DNA from: Erwinia piriflorinigrans CFBP 5888
Lineage (GTDB): Bacteria; Pseudomonadota; Gammaproteobacteria; Enterobacterales; Enterobacteriaceae
DNA: 64,000 nucleotides
Assembly (NCBI RefSeq): GCF_001050515.1
Contig: NZ_CAHS01000017.1
Coordinates: 1 to 64,000 of the forward strand
Direction: 5' to 3'
The notes under the pieces: generated by a model
What the model was told of the DNA's origin: nothing
Database searches by the model: none
The model's input: the letters and a program-made list of their open reading frames with translations, nothing else
In this document: one piece after another, positions 9,065 through 18,774 of the stretch
How positions within the stretch are numbered: position 1 is the stretch's first letter
Layout: the number at the start of each line of letters is the position of its first letter
Program-made: the position numbers and the translations under genes

Positions 9065-9205
9065 ATGCAAAGGTATGGCGAACGAGAACAGGTGCCGTAA
9101 CAGAAAGCACTCGGTGAGGTAGCAGCCGTTTTGCGCTACTCTCTATCCATCAGGGAACAGGCAGCACCCACTGCCGCAAGTTTATTAGGTGAGCAACTAT
9201 GTTGA
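9065..9205 (+). pseudogene. yaeP: Decayed yaeP
   Basis: Just upstream of rof, as for yaeP in E. coli, a strong AAGGAGGT site (9053-9060) precedes ATG at 9065. The frame reads MQRYGEREQVP, then a TAA stop (9098-9100). In the same frame it continues QKALGEVAAVLR and later IREQAAPTAASLL to a stop at 9203-9205, overlapping the rof start. From memory, E. coli YaeP (66 residues) begins MEKYCE, has YVPDALGCVLKVL in the middle and VREKAAYAAANLL near the end, so the frame is a shortened, interrupted homologue. About 13 residues of the N-terminal half are missing in addition to the stop. Alternatively only the 11-codon leader is translated and couples to rof. Confidence 0.7.
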
Positions 9206-9462
9206 CGAATGAAGTGTACAGACCGATCAACTGTGATGATTATGATAATCTGGAGCTCGCCTGCCAGAACAACTGGATGCTGGCGTTGACGTTAAAAAGC
9301 GGCGAGCAGCTGCAGGCAAAAGCGAAAGATATGGTGTCCCGTAAGAACGTGGAATATCTCAGTATTGAGGTTGCCGGAGCATGCCAGGAGCTACGTCTCG
9401 ACCATATATTCAGCTTTAGCCATCCCCAACTCGGTACGGTGGTGGTCAGCGAGCCAGATTAA
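9199..9462 (+). CDS. rof: Rho-binding antiterminator Rof
   Basis: Small Sm-like protein (YaeO) of 87 residues that binds Rho and inhibits Rho-dependent termination. The family start PINCDDYDNLELACQ is at residues 9-23, and SRKNVEYL and ELRLDHI follow as in E. coli. The ATG overlaps the reading frame of the yaeP remnant, so it probably depended on coupling with yaeP. Its own upstream GGTGAGCAACT gives a modest ribosome binding site. It is convergent with tilS. Confidence 0.95.
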   Translation: MLTNEVYRPINCDDYDNLELACQNNWMLALTLKSGEQLQAKAKDMVSRKNVEYLSIEVAGACQELRLDHIFSFSHPQLGTVVVSEPD

Positions 9463-9472
9463 CCCTCATCCA

Positions 9473-9497
9473 GCGGGTGGATCGACGATCTGCCCGC
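9473..9497. terminator. Hairpin between convergent rof and tilS
   Basis: An 11-bp stem GCGGGTGGATC (9473-9483) / GATCTGCCCGC (9487-9497) contains two wobble pairs and a GAC loop. No T tract follows on the plus strand, so it may stabilise 3' ends rather than terminate by itself. Confidence 0.45.
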
Positions 9498-9534
9498 AGT
9501 TCCCGCCTTACCGCCTCCTCGTCCTTGCTCAGGT

Positions 9535-10836
9535 TTATCGACACCAGTCAATGTGCCAGGTTTTTGCGCCCGGCTGCACACTGCCCTCGTAGGTAACAAA
9601 TACCCCCAGGGCGGCAATCAAACGATCGCCATAGAAAATTAGCGGAATGCGCTCACGCTGCCACGGCGGGATCCCATGCTCCTGCCACAGTTTTTTCAGC
9701 GAGCGGCTACCGACTCGACCAACAATGTGAAAAGCGCCCTGGGCCTGAAAACGCACGCTGACGATCTCTGCCGGCTGCGGATAACGCAGCGCGATCCCCG
9801 GTGATCGCGACAAGAGCTGTCCCAGGCCGTCCGGCAGCGTTAACGGTTGCCAGGGCGCAGACCATACCAGCTGGATCGTCCCCATTGGCAGCAGCGGCGG
9901 TAGCCAGTAGAGACGACCACGAAAACGCCGGACTTCACTGCTACCGATTCTGAGGCGCGGTTCTGCATCTGCGCGGCTACAGGCGACTTCCTGCCAGATA
10001 CGCTGCAACGCGTCGCGTGACGGCATACTGCCGTGCTGTCGTGCAATCCAGCGCCGCAGCAGGGCAAAACGCCGGGCATCGCTCATCGTCAGCAGTGGGG
10101 TGAAATTCAACGCACCAGACTCATCCACCAGCGCATCAAGCGACTCGGACAGCAGCTCATCAAGCAGGTGCTCCTGCTCACCACACAGCTGCGCACTACG
10201 CGCCACCGCGCTGGCAAAATGGGGCCAGCGCTGGTTGAGCAACGGCATCACCTGTAAACGCAGGAAGTTGCGGTCGTAACGCGCATCCTGATTGCTGTCA
10301 TCCTCAATCCAGTCGAGCTGGTAGCGATGCGCCCAGCTTTCCAGCTGCTGACGGCTTTGCGTCAGCAGTGGACGCAGATGACGACGATCTCCCTGACGCT
10401 GTTCCTGCGGCATCGCGGCCAGTCCGGCTGGGCCGCTGCCACGTTTCAACGCCAGCAGCAACGTTTCACTCTGATCGTCCAGATGCTGGGCAGTGAGCAG
10501 AGTTTCTCCCGCCTCAAGCTGCTGACGTAGCGCCTTGTAACGCGCCTGACGCGCCGCCGCTTCAATTCCCCCTTCCCGGGCATCGACCTGCACCCTGATC
10601 ACCACCAGCGGCACCTGCCACTGCGCACACTGCTGCTGGCAGTGTGCCACCCAGCAGTCAGCCCGCGGATTCAACCCATGATGAATGTGAACCGCGCGCA
10701 GCTGTAGCTGCGGCCGCCGCTCTCTTAGCTGTACCAGCTGATGCAGCAGTACGCTGGAGTCAAGACCGCCGCTGTAGGCCAGCAACACGGCGTGCTCAGC
10801 CGCAAGCGAGTGTTCAAGATAAGCAATGGCAGACAT
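9535..10836 (-). CDS. tilS: tRNA(Ile)-lysidine synthetase TilS
   Basis: ATP-dependent enzyme that converts C34 of tRNA-Ile2 to lysidine, changing the anticodon to read AUA. At 433 residues it is close to the E. coli length. The PP-loop motif SGGLDSS is at residues 22-28. The N-terminal ATPase domain runs to about 215, then the linker and C-terminal tRNA-recognition domains (GSRSLKKLWQEHGIPPWQRE near 380). It lies downstream of the VOC-family gene, separated by a terminator hairpin. Confidence 0.96.
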   Translation of the reverse strand: MSAIAYLEHSLAAEHAVLLAYSGGLDSSVLLHQLVQLRERRPQLQLRAVHIHHGLNPRADCWVAHCQQQCAQWQVPLVVIRVQVDAREGGIEAAARQARYKALRQQLEAGETLLTAQHLDDQSETLLLALKRGSGPAGLAAMPQEQRQGDRRHLRPLLTQSRQQLESWAHRYQLDWIEDDSNQDARYDRNFLRLQVMPLLNQRWPHFASAVARSAQLCGEQEHLLDELLSESLDALVDESGALNFTPLLTMSDARRFALLRRWIARQHGSMPSRDALQRIWQEVACSRADAEPRLRIGSSEVRRFRGRLYWLPPLLPMGTIQLVWSAPWQPLTLPDGLGQLLSRSPGIALRYPQPAEIVSVRFQAQGAFHIVGRVGSRSLKKLWQEHGIPPWQRERIPLIFYGDRLIAALGVFVTYEGSVQPGAKTWHIDWCR

Positions 10837-10854
10837 GAGGCTCCTGACAAGAAG

Positions 10855-10876
10855 AGCCCGGCAACCGCGCCGGGCT
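10855..10876 (-). terminator. Terminator between the VOC gene and tilS
   Basis: Perfect 8-bp stem AGCCCGGC (10855-10862) / GCCGGGCT (10869-10876). Read leftward it is followed by CTTCTTGTC. It sits 15 bases after the stop of the gene at 10892, so it ends or attenuates that transcript before tilS. Confidence 0.65.
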
Positions 10877-10891
10877 TAACCGAAGGGTATT

Positions 10892-11287
10892 TTAGGCCTG
10901 GTACAGCTCTAACGGCAAACCATCCGGGTCATTAAAGAAGGTGAAAAGCCTGCCGGTCAGCGGGTCGCTGCGTACCGCTTCACAACCTATGCCATGATTT
11001 TCCAGATAGCGCGTGGCAGCATCAACATCATCGACGCTGAACGCCAGATGGCGTAAACCACAGGCTTCCGGCCGATCGACGCGTGCAGGCGGCACGGGGA
11101 ATGAGAACAGTTCGATGGTGTAATCGCCATTCAGTGCCAGATCCCCTTTCCATGAATCGCGCTCCTGTCGGTATACCTCGCCCAGCAGGGTAAAGCCGAG
11201 GATATCGCAATAAAATGCCTTACTAACCTGATAGTCACTAGCGATAATCGCAACATGATGGACCTTTTTTAATGCTAAAACTGACAT
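10892..11287 (-). CDS. gloA2: VOC-family glyoxalase-like protein (YaeR/GloA2)
   Basis: Vicinal-oxygen-chelate superfamily protein of 131 residues, matching E. coli YaeR, a paralogue of glyoxalase I. Visible elements are KKVHHVAIIASDY near the start, DSWKGDLALNG mid-protein, CGLRHLAFSVDD, and DPDGLPLELYQ at the end, which carry the expected metal-ligand positions. The substrate is not established. AGGAGCT 3 bases before the ATG at 11287 supports this start over the ORF start at 11317. It lies between ldcC and tilS as in E. coli. Confidence 0.9.
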   Translation of the reverse strand: MSVLALKKVHHVAIIASDYQVSKAFYCDILGFTLLGEVYRQERDSWKGDLALNGDYTIELFSFPVPPARVDRPEACGLRHLAFSVDDVDAATRYLENHGIGCEAVRSDPLTGRLFTFFNDPDGLPLELYQA

Positions 11288-11319
11288 ATCAGCTCCTGAA
11301 TAGCACTTACCTGCCAACG

Positions 11320-13479
11320 TTAAACCGGCTCATTTTCACTATCCGGTTTCAGCACCCGCACCAGATACTGCCCCTCTTCGGTTAGGGTTGCACCATGAAT
11401 ATCGGTTTCAAAGCCGGGATAATGCCTGCCGATGGTACACAGCATCAGTAAGAAATCGAGCACCGGGCGGCTCTCTTCAGTAATCATCTCACCCGGCATC
11501 ACCAGCGGCACGCCGGGTGGATAAGGCAGGATCATGTTGGCCGATACGCGCCCAACCAGCTGGCTGATATCAACCGTTTCCACATTGCCCTTTACCTGCT
11601 GCTGAAACATTTGATGGGGGGTCAACTTCATTTCCGGCAGCATGGCAAAGGCTTGCAGCATCAGGCGTGGCAAATCGTGTTGGCGGATCAGGCTGTGAAT
11701 GCCCTGTGCCAGGGTCTGAATGCGCATATTGCGGTAGAAGTCAGGGTCCTCTGCGTAGAGGTCTGGCAGCATGTTTTTAACCCGCAGATTAAGATCGTAA
11801 GCGCGTTTAAACTCGGTCAGTCCGCGCAGAACGCTCATTGCCTTGGTTTTATCAATGCCAATACTGAAGAGGAACAGCAGGTTATAAGGCCCGGTTTTTT
11901 CCACCACCACGCCGCGCTCGTCAAGGAACTTGGCTACCAGCGCCGCCGGAATGCCCTCTTCTGCCATATCGCCCATCTCGCTCATTCCGGGCGTCAGGAT
12001 CGTCACTTTGATCGGGTCCAAGTACATATGATCGGCATCGGCATCGCGGAAACCGTGCCACTCTTCCCCACCGGGCTGGATCGCCCAACATTCCGGTTCA
12101 TCAATCCCGTCCGGCTGCCAGATATCGAAGAACCAGCCGTCTGACTCTTCACGCAAGCGCTGGACTTCGCGGCGAAAATGCAGTGCGCGCTCTACCGAAC
12201 GGTTAATCAGACGTTTACCTGAGTTACCGCGCAGCATGGCCGCCGCCGTTTCGATAGAGGCTACGATGGCGTAGTTCGGCGATGTGGTGGTGTGCATCAT
12301 ATAGGCTTCGTTAAAGGTTTGTTCGTCGTAGTCGCCCTTAATGTGGATCAGCGAAGCCTGTGAGAACGCAGCCAGCAGCTTGTGAGTGGACTGCGTTTCG
12401 TAAATCACTTTACCCGGCGTGCGCTCCCCGCTCATGCCGCTCAGTCCCCGATAGATCGGGTGGAAGTTGGTGTAAGGCACCCACGCCGAGTCGAAGTGAA
12501 TCGACGGCACCTCCAGCGTCTCTTTGATGTACTGCGTGCTGTAGAGCAGTCCATCGTAGGTCGAGTTGGTGATGACGGCATGTACCGGCCAGCCGGCACG
12601 CGGCGTTTGCGACACTTTCAGCGCGATGCTCTCTTTACTAAATTCGCGCTTCGGAATACCGCCGAGAATACCCAGCGCATTACGCGTTGGCTTCAGCCAG
12701 ATGGGGATAATATCGCTCATCATCAGCAGATGGGTCAGGGATTTATGGCAGTTGCGATCTATCAACACGGTACTGCCTGCGGCGGCGGCGTACATCCCGA
12801 CAATCTTATTTGAGGTGGAGGTGCCATTGGTGACCATATAGCTCTGTTCCGCGCCAAAGGTACGCGCAATGTACTCTTCTGCCTCAAGATGGGGGCCGGT
12901 ATGGTCAAGCAGCGAACCTAACTCACTGACCGATATAGAGATATCCGCCTTCAGCGTATTGGCACCAAAGAAATCATAAAACAGACTGCCCACCGGGCTT
13001 TTCTGGAATGCCGTACCCGCCATATGCCCGGGAGTACAGAAAGTCGTTTTGCCCTCTTTAACGTAGTTAAACAGCGCTTTGGTCAACGGCGGCGTGATGG
13101 TATCGATGTATTCATCGGTATATTGACGAATACGCTGGGCGATCTCTTCACCGGCATTGAGCGCATACTCAAAGAACCAGATCGCCATACGCATCTCGTT
13201 GATGCCAACATCCATCGTCGAATGGGTATTAATAAATGCGTAGAGCGGCAGATATTCATTCAGCTGGTTGATCTCGCTACAGAGATCGAGACTGTACTCA
13301 TCCCAGTCAAACACCACGCCACAAATGCGCGGATTATGCTCAATCAGTTTCAGCAAATCCTCGGCACCCTGCGGGTAAACGGTATGAAAACCCTGCTGTT
13401 TCAGTGAAACGTCCAGTTCACGGAAAGGCTCGTCTTTGTAGAAGACGTGATGCGGGCCCATGATGGCAATAATATTCAT
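11320..13479 (-). CDS. ldcC: Lysine decarboxylase, constitutive type
   Basis: PLP-dependent fold-type I decarboxylase that makes cadaverine from lysine in the cytosol. At 719 residues it has the wing domain (about 1-130), PLP core and C-terminal domain of the LdcI/LdcC family. The Schiff-base lysine is in ETQSTHKLL near residue 367. Position beside accA identifies it as LdcC rather than inducible CadA, and no cadB is adjacent. AAGGAG lies 6 bases before the ATG at 13479, so the 39 extra residues of the longer open frame are excluded. It is preceded by a long inverted repeat that separates it from accA. Confidence 0.95.
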   Translation of the reverse strand: MNIIAIMGPHHVFYKDEPFRELDVSLKQQGFHTVYPQGAEDLLKLIEHNPRICGVVFDWDEYSLDLCSEINQLNEYLPLYAFINTHSTMDVGINEMRMAIWFFEYALNAGEEIAQRIRQYTDEYIDTITPPLTKALFNYVKEGKTTFCTPGHMAGTAFQKSPVGSLFYDFFGANTLKADISISVSELGSLLDHTGPHLEAEEYIARTFGAEQSYMVTNGTSTSNKIVGMYAAAAGSTVLIDRNCHKSLTHLLMMSDIIPIWLKPTRNALGILGGIPKREFSKESIALKVSQTPRAGWPVHAVITNSTYDGLLYSTQYIKETLEVPSIHFDSAWVPYTNFHPIYRGLSGMSGERTPGKVIYETQSTHKLLAAFSQASLIHIKGDYDEQTFNEAYMMHTTTSPNYAIVASIETAAAMLRGNSGKRLINRSVERALHFRREVQRLREESDGWFFDIWQPDGIDEPECWAIQPGGEEWHGFRDADADHMYLDPIKVTILTPGMSEMGDMAEEGIPAALVAKFLDERGVVVEKTGPYNLLFLFSIGIDKTKAMSVLRGLTEFKRAYDLNLRVKNMLPDLYAEDPDFYRNMRIQTLAQGIHSLIRQHDLPRLMLQAFAMLPEMKLTPHQMFQQQVKGNVETVDISQLVGRVSANMILPYPPGVPLVMPGEMITEESRPVLDFLLMLCTIGRHYPGFETDIHGATLTEEGQYLVRVLKPDSENEPV

Positions 13480-13561
13480 GACATTCTCCTTGATCGTTTT
13501 GCCTGCTCTACGCACGGCGTCAGACGGCAAAATAAGGATAGCCGGGCAGCAAGAGCACAGA

Positions 13562-13647
13562 AACAAAAAGGGCCAGACAGCAAATTGCAGCTGCAAATAT
13601 CAGATCGAAATCCAACATTCGCAGTTCAATTCTCTGTCTGGCCCTTT
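13562..13647 (-). terminator. Long-loop hairpin between accA and ldcC
   Basis: A perfect 14-bp inverted repeat, AAAGGGCCAGACAG (13567-13580) and CTGTCTGGCCCTTT (13634-13647), encloses 53 bases. The loop contains the 12-bp palindrome TTGCAGCTGCAA near 13585-13596. Read leftward from accA, the stem ends in CCCTTTTTG, a T tract typical of intrinsic termination. This is probably the accA terminator, with an unusually long insert between the arms. Confidence 0.6.
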
Positions 13648-13665
13648 ATAAAGCAGAATCGGCTA

Positions 13666-14625
13666 TCAGGCGTAACCGTAGCTCATCAGACGTTGATAGC
13701 GACGGTCCAGCAGTTCTGCGGTGGTCAGCGTATCCAGCTCGGCCAGATCGGCCAGCAGCTGTGCCTTCATTGACGCGCCAATCGCCAGCGGATCGCGATG
13801 CGCACCACCCAACGGCTCCGGGATCACGCTATCAATCAGCTTCAGCTCTTTCAGACGCGGGGCAATAATGCCCATTGCTTCAGCCGCCAGCGGCGCTTTA
13901 TCTGCACTCTTCCACAGAATAGAAGCGCAGCCTTCCGGTGAAATCACCGAATAGGTGCTGTACTGCAACATATTGACCTTGTCACCCACGCCAATCGCCA
14001 GCGCGCCACCGGAACCACCTTCACCGATAACGGTACAAATGACCGGGACTTTCAGGCCGGACATCTCACGCAGATTGCGTGCGATAGCTTCCGACTGACC
14101 GCGCTCCTCTGCGCCGACGCCCGGATAGGCACCCGGCGTGTCGATAAAGGTAACGATCGGCATATTGAAACGCTCGGCCATTTCCATCAGGCGCAGTGCC
14201 TTACGGTAACCTTCTGGCGCGGGCATACCAAAGTTGCGACGGATTTTCTCTTTGGTTTCCCGCCCTTTCTGATGTCCGATAATCATCACCGGACGATCTT
14301 CCAGACGCGCAATACCGCCAACGATAGCTTTATCATCGGCATAAGCGCGATCGCCAGCCAGCTCGTCGAAGTCGGTAAACACGTTGCGCACATAATCCAG
14401 CGTATACGGGCGCAGCGGATGACGTGCCAACTTCGCGATCTGCCAGGCACCTAAATCGGAGAAGATTTTACGCGTCAGCTCAACGCTTTTATCGCGCAGA
14501 CGCTGAACTTCTTCATCCAGATTAATATCCAGTTTTTCATCCTGACGGCCAACCGACTTAAGCGAATCAATTTTCGCTTCAAGCTCTGCGATTGGCTGTT
14601 CGAAATCCAGGTAATTAAGACTCAT
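13666..14625 (-). CDS. accA: Acetyl-CoA carboxylase carboxyltransferase subunit alpha
   Basis: Alpha subunit of the carboxyltransferase that, with AccD, moves carboxyl from biotin to acetyl-CoA in the committed step of fatty-acid synthesis. At 319 residues it is identical in length to E. coli. The crotonase-fold core carries [15 protein letters not shown] and the oxyanion-hole region [12 protein letters not shown]. It follows dnaE by 12 bases in the leftward operon, and a long-loop hairpin follows it. Confidence 0.98.
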   Translation of the reverse strand: MSLNYLDFEQPIAELEAKIDSLKSVGRQDEKLDINLDEEVQRLRDKSVELTRKIFSDLGAWQIAKLARHPLRPYTLDYVRNVFTDFDELAGDRAYADDKAIVGGIARLEDRPVMIIGHQKGRETKEKIRRNFGMPAPEGYRKALRLMEMAERFNMPIVTFIDTPGAYPGVGAEERGQSEAIARNLREMSGLKVPVICTVIGEGGSGGALAIGVGDKVNMLQYSTYSVISPEGCASILWKSADKAPLAAEAMGIIAPRLKELKLIDSVIPEPLGGAHRDPLAIGASMKAQLLADLAELDTLTTAELLDRRYQRLMSYGYA

Positions 14626-14637
14626 AATAATCCTGTT

Positions 14638-17600
14638 TTAGTCAAACTCTAGTTCCACCTGCTCCGATCCTATCAACGAGCGCAGATCGTTTAACAAACG
14701 ATCGCTCGGTGATACGCGCCAGGTTGCACCGAAGCGCAACTTTGCCCGCGCATCCTCTCTCTGATAGTAGAGATGTACCGGAATTGTCCCCGAACGATAA
14801 GGCTCAAGGGATTGACGGAGACGGTTTAAAAGCTGGTCATCAATTTGCCTGTCCGTCAGCGAGATAGCAAGCCCGCGCGCATATTTTTCGCGTGCTTCAT
14901 CGATGTCCATCATATCGCGGGCCATCATTTTAAGCCCGCCATTGAAGTCATCGAAGCTGACTTGCCCACTGACGATCAGGATACGGTCTTTCTCCAGCAT
15001 ATGCTGGAACTTGTCTAACGCATCTGTAAATAACATCACCTCCAGACGACCAGAACGATCGTCCAGCGTGCAGATGCCAATACGGTTACCGCGTTTAGTT
15101 ACCATCACGCGGGCCGCCACCACCAGACCGGCTGCGGTGGTCATTTTTCCACGCTCGGTCGGGTGCATGTCTTTCAGGCGCTGTCCACCGACATAGCGCT
15201 CAATTTCTTTCAGATACTGGTTGATCGGGTGACCGGTCAGGTAAAGCCCTAAGGTTTCCCTTTCACCATCCAGCTGGACCTGTTCCGGCCACGGCTTCAC
15301 GTCTGAGTAGGACTGCTCCACCTGCTCCGGGGCTTCTGCCAGCACGCCGAACATATCCACCTGACCAATCGCCTCTGCTTTCGCGTGCTGGTCGGCGGCT
15401 TTTAGCGCATCCGGCAACGCGCTCATCAAGGCGGCACGGTGCGGGCCTAAACGGTCAAACGCACCGGACATAATCAATTTTTCCAGCATCCGGCGGTTCA
15501 TTTTTTTGGTGTCGGTGCGCGCGCACAGGTCAAATAGCTCGCGGAAATAACCGCCCTCGTTACGCGCTTCGATAATGGCTTCGATCGGCCCTTCACCCAC
15601 CCCTTTGATCGCGCCGATACCGTAGACGATTTCACCTTCGTCATTGACGTGGAACTGATACAGGCCGGAATTGATATCCGGCGGCAGCAGCTTCAGCCCC
15701 ATCCGCCAGCACTCATCCACCAAGCCAACCACCTTCTCGGTGTTGTCCATATCGGCGGTCATTACCGCCGCCATAAACTCCGCCGGATAATGCGCTTTCA
15801 GCCACAGCGTCTGATAGGAAACCAGGGCGTAGGCAGCGGAGTGCGATTTGTTAAAACCATACCCGGCGAACTTCTCTACCAGGTCGAAAATTTTGATCGC
15901 CAGCTCGCCGTCTATGCCGCGCGATTTCGCCCCGTCCTCAAAGCCGCCACGCTGTTTGGCCATCTCCTCCGGGTTCTTTTTACCCATTGCGCGGCGCAGC
16001 ATATCAGCCCCGCCCAGGCTGTAACCGGCCAGCACCTGGGCTATCTGCATCACCTGTTCCTGGTAGAGGATAATGCCGTAGGTGGGTTCCAGCACCGGTT
16101 TGAGCGACTCGTGCTGCCACTGAATATCCGGGTAGGATATCTCTTCGCGCCCATGCTTACGGTCAATAAAGTTATCCACCATGCCGGACTGTAAAGGCCC
16201 CGGACGGAACAGCGCCACCAGCGCGATCATATCCTCAAAACAGTCGGGCTTCAGGCGCTTAATCAAATCCTTCATGCCGCGCGATTCAAGCTGGAATACC
16301 GCCGTGGTTTCCGAGCGTTGCAGCATATCGAAACTTTTTTTATCTTCAAGCGGGATCGCAGCGATATCTATCGGCGCTTCACCGCTTTTTGCGCGGCGGG
16401 CGTTAATCATCGCCAGCGCCCAATCGATAATAGTCAGCGTGCGCAGACCGAGGAAGTCAAACTTCACCAGCCCGGCATATTCGACATCATTCTTATCAAA
16501 CTGGGTGACCGGATGGTTGCCGTTTTCATCACAGTACAGGGGGGCAAAATCGGTGATTTGCGTCGGCGCAATCACCACCCCCCCGGCATGCTTACCGGCG
16601 TTACGCGTCACGCCTTCCAGCTTGCGCGCCATATCGATCAGCGCTTTAACCTCTTCGTCCGCCTCGTAAATTTGCGGCAGCTGCGGTTCGGCAGCAAAGG
16701 CCTTTTCCAGCGTCATCCCCGGATCGGGCGGCACCAGCTTGGAGATGCGGTCCACAAAACCGTATGGGTGCCCCAGCACGCGCCCCACGTCGCGGATTAC
16801 CGCTTTCGCCGCCATCGTACCGAAAGTGATAATCTGGGACACCGCCTTGCGGCCATACATTTCCGCAACGTGCTCAATCACCAGATCGCGTTTTTCCATG
16901 CAGAAGTCGACGTCAAAGTCAGGCATCGAAACACGTTCCGGGTTAAGGAAACGTTCGAACAGCAGGTCAAACTCCAGCGGATCGAGATCGGTGATCTTCA
17001 GTGCATAGGCCACCAGCGAACCGGCACCCGAACCACGCCCCGGCCCAACCGGCACATCGTTATCCTTAGACCACTGGATGAACTCCATCACTATCAGGAA
17101 GTAGCCGGGGAAGCCCATCTGATTGATCACGTTCAGTTCAATGTCCAGACGTTCATCATAGGCAGGGCGGCATTCAGCACGCACCTTCTCGTCCGGGAAC
17201 AGGAATGCCAGACGCTCTTCCAGCCCCTGTTTCGACTTCACCACGAGGAAATCTTCCGTGGTCATCTCGCCCGTCGGGAACTGCGGCAGGAAATATTCGC
17301 CAAGACGTATCGTGACGTTACAACGCCGGGCAATTTCGACGCTGTTTTCCAACGCTTCGGGAATGTCCGAGAACAGCTCGCACATCTCCTCCTCGCTGCG
17401 CAGATACTGCTGCGGGCTGTAATGACGCGGGCGCTTGGGATCGTCAAGGGTGAAGCCGTCGTGGATCGCCACCCGGATCTCATGGGCATCAAAGTCCGAT
17501 TCGGCAAGGAAACAGACTTCATTGGTGGCGACGACGGGCACGCCCTGCGCCACCGCCAGTTCTATCGCCGCGTGCAGATACGTCTCTTCATCGGGACGCC

Positions 17601-18120
17601 CAGTGCGGATCAGCTCGAGATAGTAGCGATCGGGAAAATGTTGCTGATAAAAGTTCAGGCACTCGTTCACCTGGGTATGGTTACCGCGCAACAGCATTTT
17701 GCCGATATCGCCACGGCGACCGCCGGAGAGCAAGATCAGGCCCTGTTGATGCTCGGCCAGCCAGTCACGATCGATGGTCGGCCCCGCTGGCCCGTATCCC
17801 CGCTGGTAAGCACGCGAAATCAGCAGCGTCAGGTTTTGATAGCCCTGGTTATCGGCGGCCAGCACGGTCATTTGCGTCAGCTCGTCGCCCATCGCGTCAC
17901 TACTGACGTTGAAATCCGCGCCGATAATCGGCTTCATGCCCTGGCCGTGCGCCGTCCCGTAAAACTTCACCAGCCCACACAGGTTGGTAAAATCCGTCAT
18001 GCCGATGGCCGGCATACCCATTTTTGCCGCGTATTTCACCAACGGGCCCGTTTTCGCCAGCCCATCGATCATCGAATAGTCGCTGTGGACGCGTAAATGA
18101 ATAAAACGAGGTTCGGCCAT
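14638..18120 (-). CDS. dnaE: DNA polymerase III subunit alpha
   Basis: Replicative polymerase catalytic subunit, 1,160 residues as in E. coli. The N-terminal PHP domain starts [16 protein letters not shown]. The catalytic aspartates are in MPDFDVDFC (about 400) and KFDFLGLRT (about 555). The finger and helix-hairpin-helix regions follow, then an OB fold near 980-1070 and the C-terminal tau-binding region. It lies 30 bases downstream of rnhB and upstream of accA in the same transcript. Confidence 0.98.
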   Translation of the reverse strand: MAEPRFIHLRVHSDYSMIDGLAKTGPLVKYAAKMGMPAIGMTDFTNLCGLVKFYGTAHGQGMKPIIGADFNVSSDAMGDELTQMTVLAADNQGYQNLTLLISRAYQRGYGPAGPTIDRDWLAEHQQGLILLSGGRRGDIGKMLLRGNHTQVNECLNFYQQHFPDRYYLELIRTGRPDEETYLHAAIELAVAQGVPVVATNEVCFLAESDFDAHEIRVAIHDGFTLDDPKRPRHYSPQQYLRSEEEMCELFSDIPEALENSVEIARRCNVTIRLGEYFLPQFPTGEMTTEDFLVVKSKQGLEERLAFLFPDEKVRAECRPAYDERLDIELNVINQMGFPGYFLIVMEFIQWSKDNDVPVGPGRGSGAGSLVAYALKITDLDPLEFDLLFERFLNPERVSMPDFDVDFCMEKRDLVIEHVAEMYGRKAVSQIITFGTMAAKAVIRDVGRVLGHPYGFVDRISKLVPPDPGMTLEKAFAAEPQLPQIYEADEEVKALIDMARKLEGVTRNAGKHAGGVVIAPTQITDFAPLYCDENGNHPVTQFDKNDVEYAGLVKFDFLGLRTLTIIDWALAMINARRAKSGEAPIDIAAIPLEDKKSFDMLQRSETTAVFQLESRGMKDLIKRLKPDCFEDMIALVALFRPGPLQSGMVDNFIDRKHGREEISYPDIQWQHESLKPVLEPTYGIILYQEQVMQIAQVLAGYSLGGADMLRRAMGKKNPEEMAKQRGGFEDGAKSRGIDGELAIKIFDLVEKFAGYGFNKSHSAAYALVSYQTLWLKAHYPAEFMAAVMTADMDNTEKVVGLVDECWRMGLKLLPPDINSGLYQFHVNDEGEIVYGIGAIKGVGEGPIEAIIEARNEGGYFRELFDLCARTDTKKMNRRMLEKLIMSGAFDRLGPHRAALMSALPDALKAADQHAKAEAIGQVDMFGVLAEAPEQVEQSYSDVKPWPEQVQLDGERETLGLYLTGHPINQYLKEIERYVGGQRLKDMHPTERGKMTTAAGLVVAARVMVTKRGNRIGICTLDDRSGRLEVMLFTDALDKFQHMLEKDRILIVSGQVSFDDFNGGLKMMARDMMDIDEAREKYARGLAISLTDRQIDDQLLNRLRQSLEPYRSGTIPVHLYYQREDARAKLRFGATWRVSPSDRLLNDLRSLIGSEQVELEFD

Positions 18121-18150
18121 CTGTGTTCCTGTTAACGCTAGGGAGAAGAA

Positions 18151-18774
18151 TTACAGCGTGCGGGCAGCCGCAGCGGCCAGCTCGGCATCCAGCATCGCAT
18201 TGCGTACCGGAGCAAAGCTACGGCGGTGCTGAGGCGTTACGCCAAACTGGGCCAGCTTTTCCATATGAACAGCAGTCGGATAGCCTTTATGCCGGGCAAA
18301 GCCATACTGGGGATACTGCTGATCCAGTTCGCACATCTCACGATCGCGCGTGACTTTAGCAATGATTGAAGCGGCGCCTATCTCTTGCACCAGGCTATCC
18401 CCTTTCACCACCGCCCGGCTTGGCATCGCCAGATGAGGACAGCGATTGCCGTCAATCAGCACAAAATCCGGCGTCAGATGCAATCCGGCCACCGCACGCT
18501 GCATCGCCAGCATGGTGGCATGCAGAATATTAAGCCGGTCAATTTCTTCCGGCTCTGCGCGGCCCAGACTCCAGCTAAGCGCTTTATCTTTGATCTCATC
18601 GTACAGTGCCAGCCGACGTTTTTCCGACAGCTTTTTCGAATCCCCCAGCCCGACAATCGGTCGGGTGGGATCGAGGATCACCGCAGCGGTAACCACCGCG
18701 CCGACCAGCGGCCCACGGCCCACTTCATCAACCCCGGCAATCAGCCGGGCTTCAGGATAGATAAATTCGCTCAT
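18151..18774 (-). CDS. rnhB: Ribonuclease HII
   Basis: Endonuclease that nicks RNA-DNA hybrids and starts removal of misincorporated ribonucleotides. Catalytic acidic residues are in [13 protein letters not shown] and LIDGN. I chose the ATG at 18774, which overlaps the lpxB stop as ATGA and has GGAG 8 bases upstream. A GTG two codons earlier is too close to that site. This gives 207 residues, slightly longer than E. coli (198), with an Ala-rich C-terminal tail. Confidence 0.95.
   Translation of the reverse strand: MSEFIYPEARLIAGVDEVGRGPLVGAVVTAAVILDPTRPIVGLGDSKKLSEKRRLALYDEIKDKALSWSLGRAEPEEIDRLNILHATMLAMQRAVAGLHLTPDFVLIDGNRCPHLAMPSRAVVKGDSLVQEIGAASIIAKVTRDREMCELDQQYPQYGFARHKGYPTAVHMEKLAQFGVTPQHRRSFAPVRNAMLDAELAAAAARTL

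Noticed and set aside
16318-18096. 592-codon plus-strand open frame
   Set aside because: It lies antisense to dnaE, whose 1,160-residue product is unmistakable. The frame has low-complexity His/Arg/Gln-rich translation typical of a shadow.
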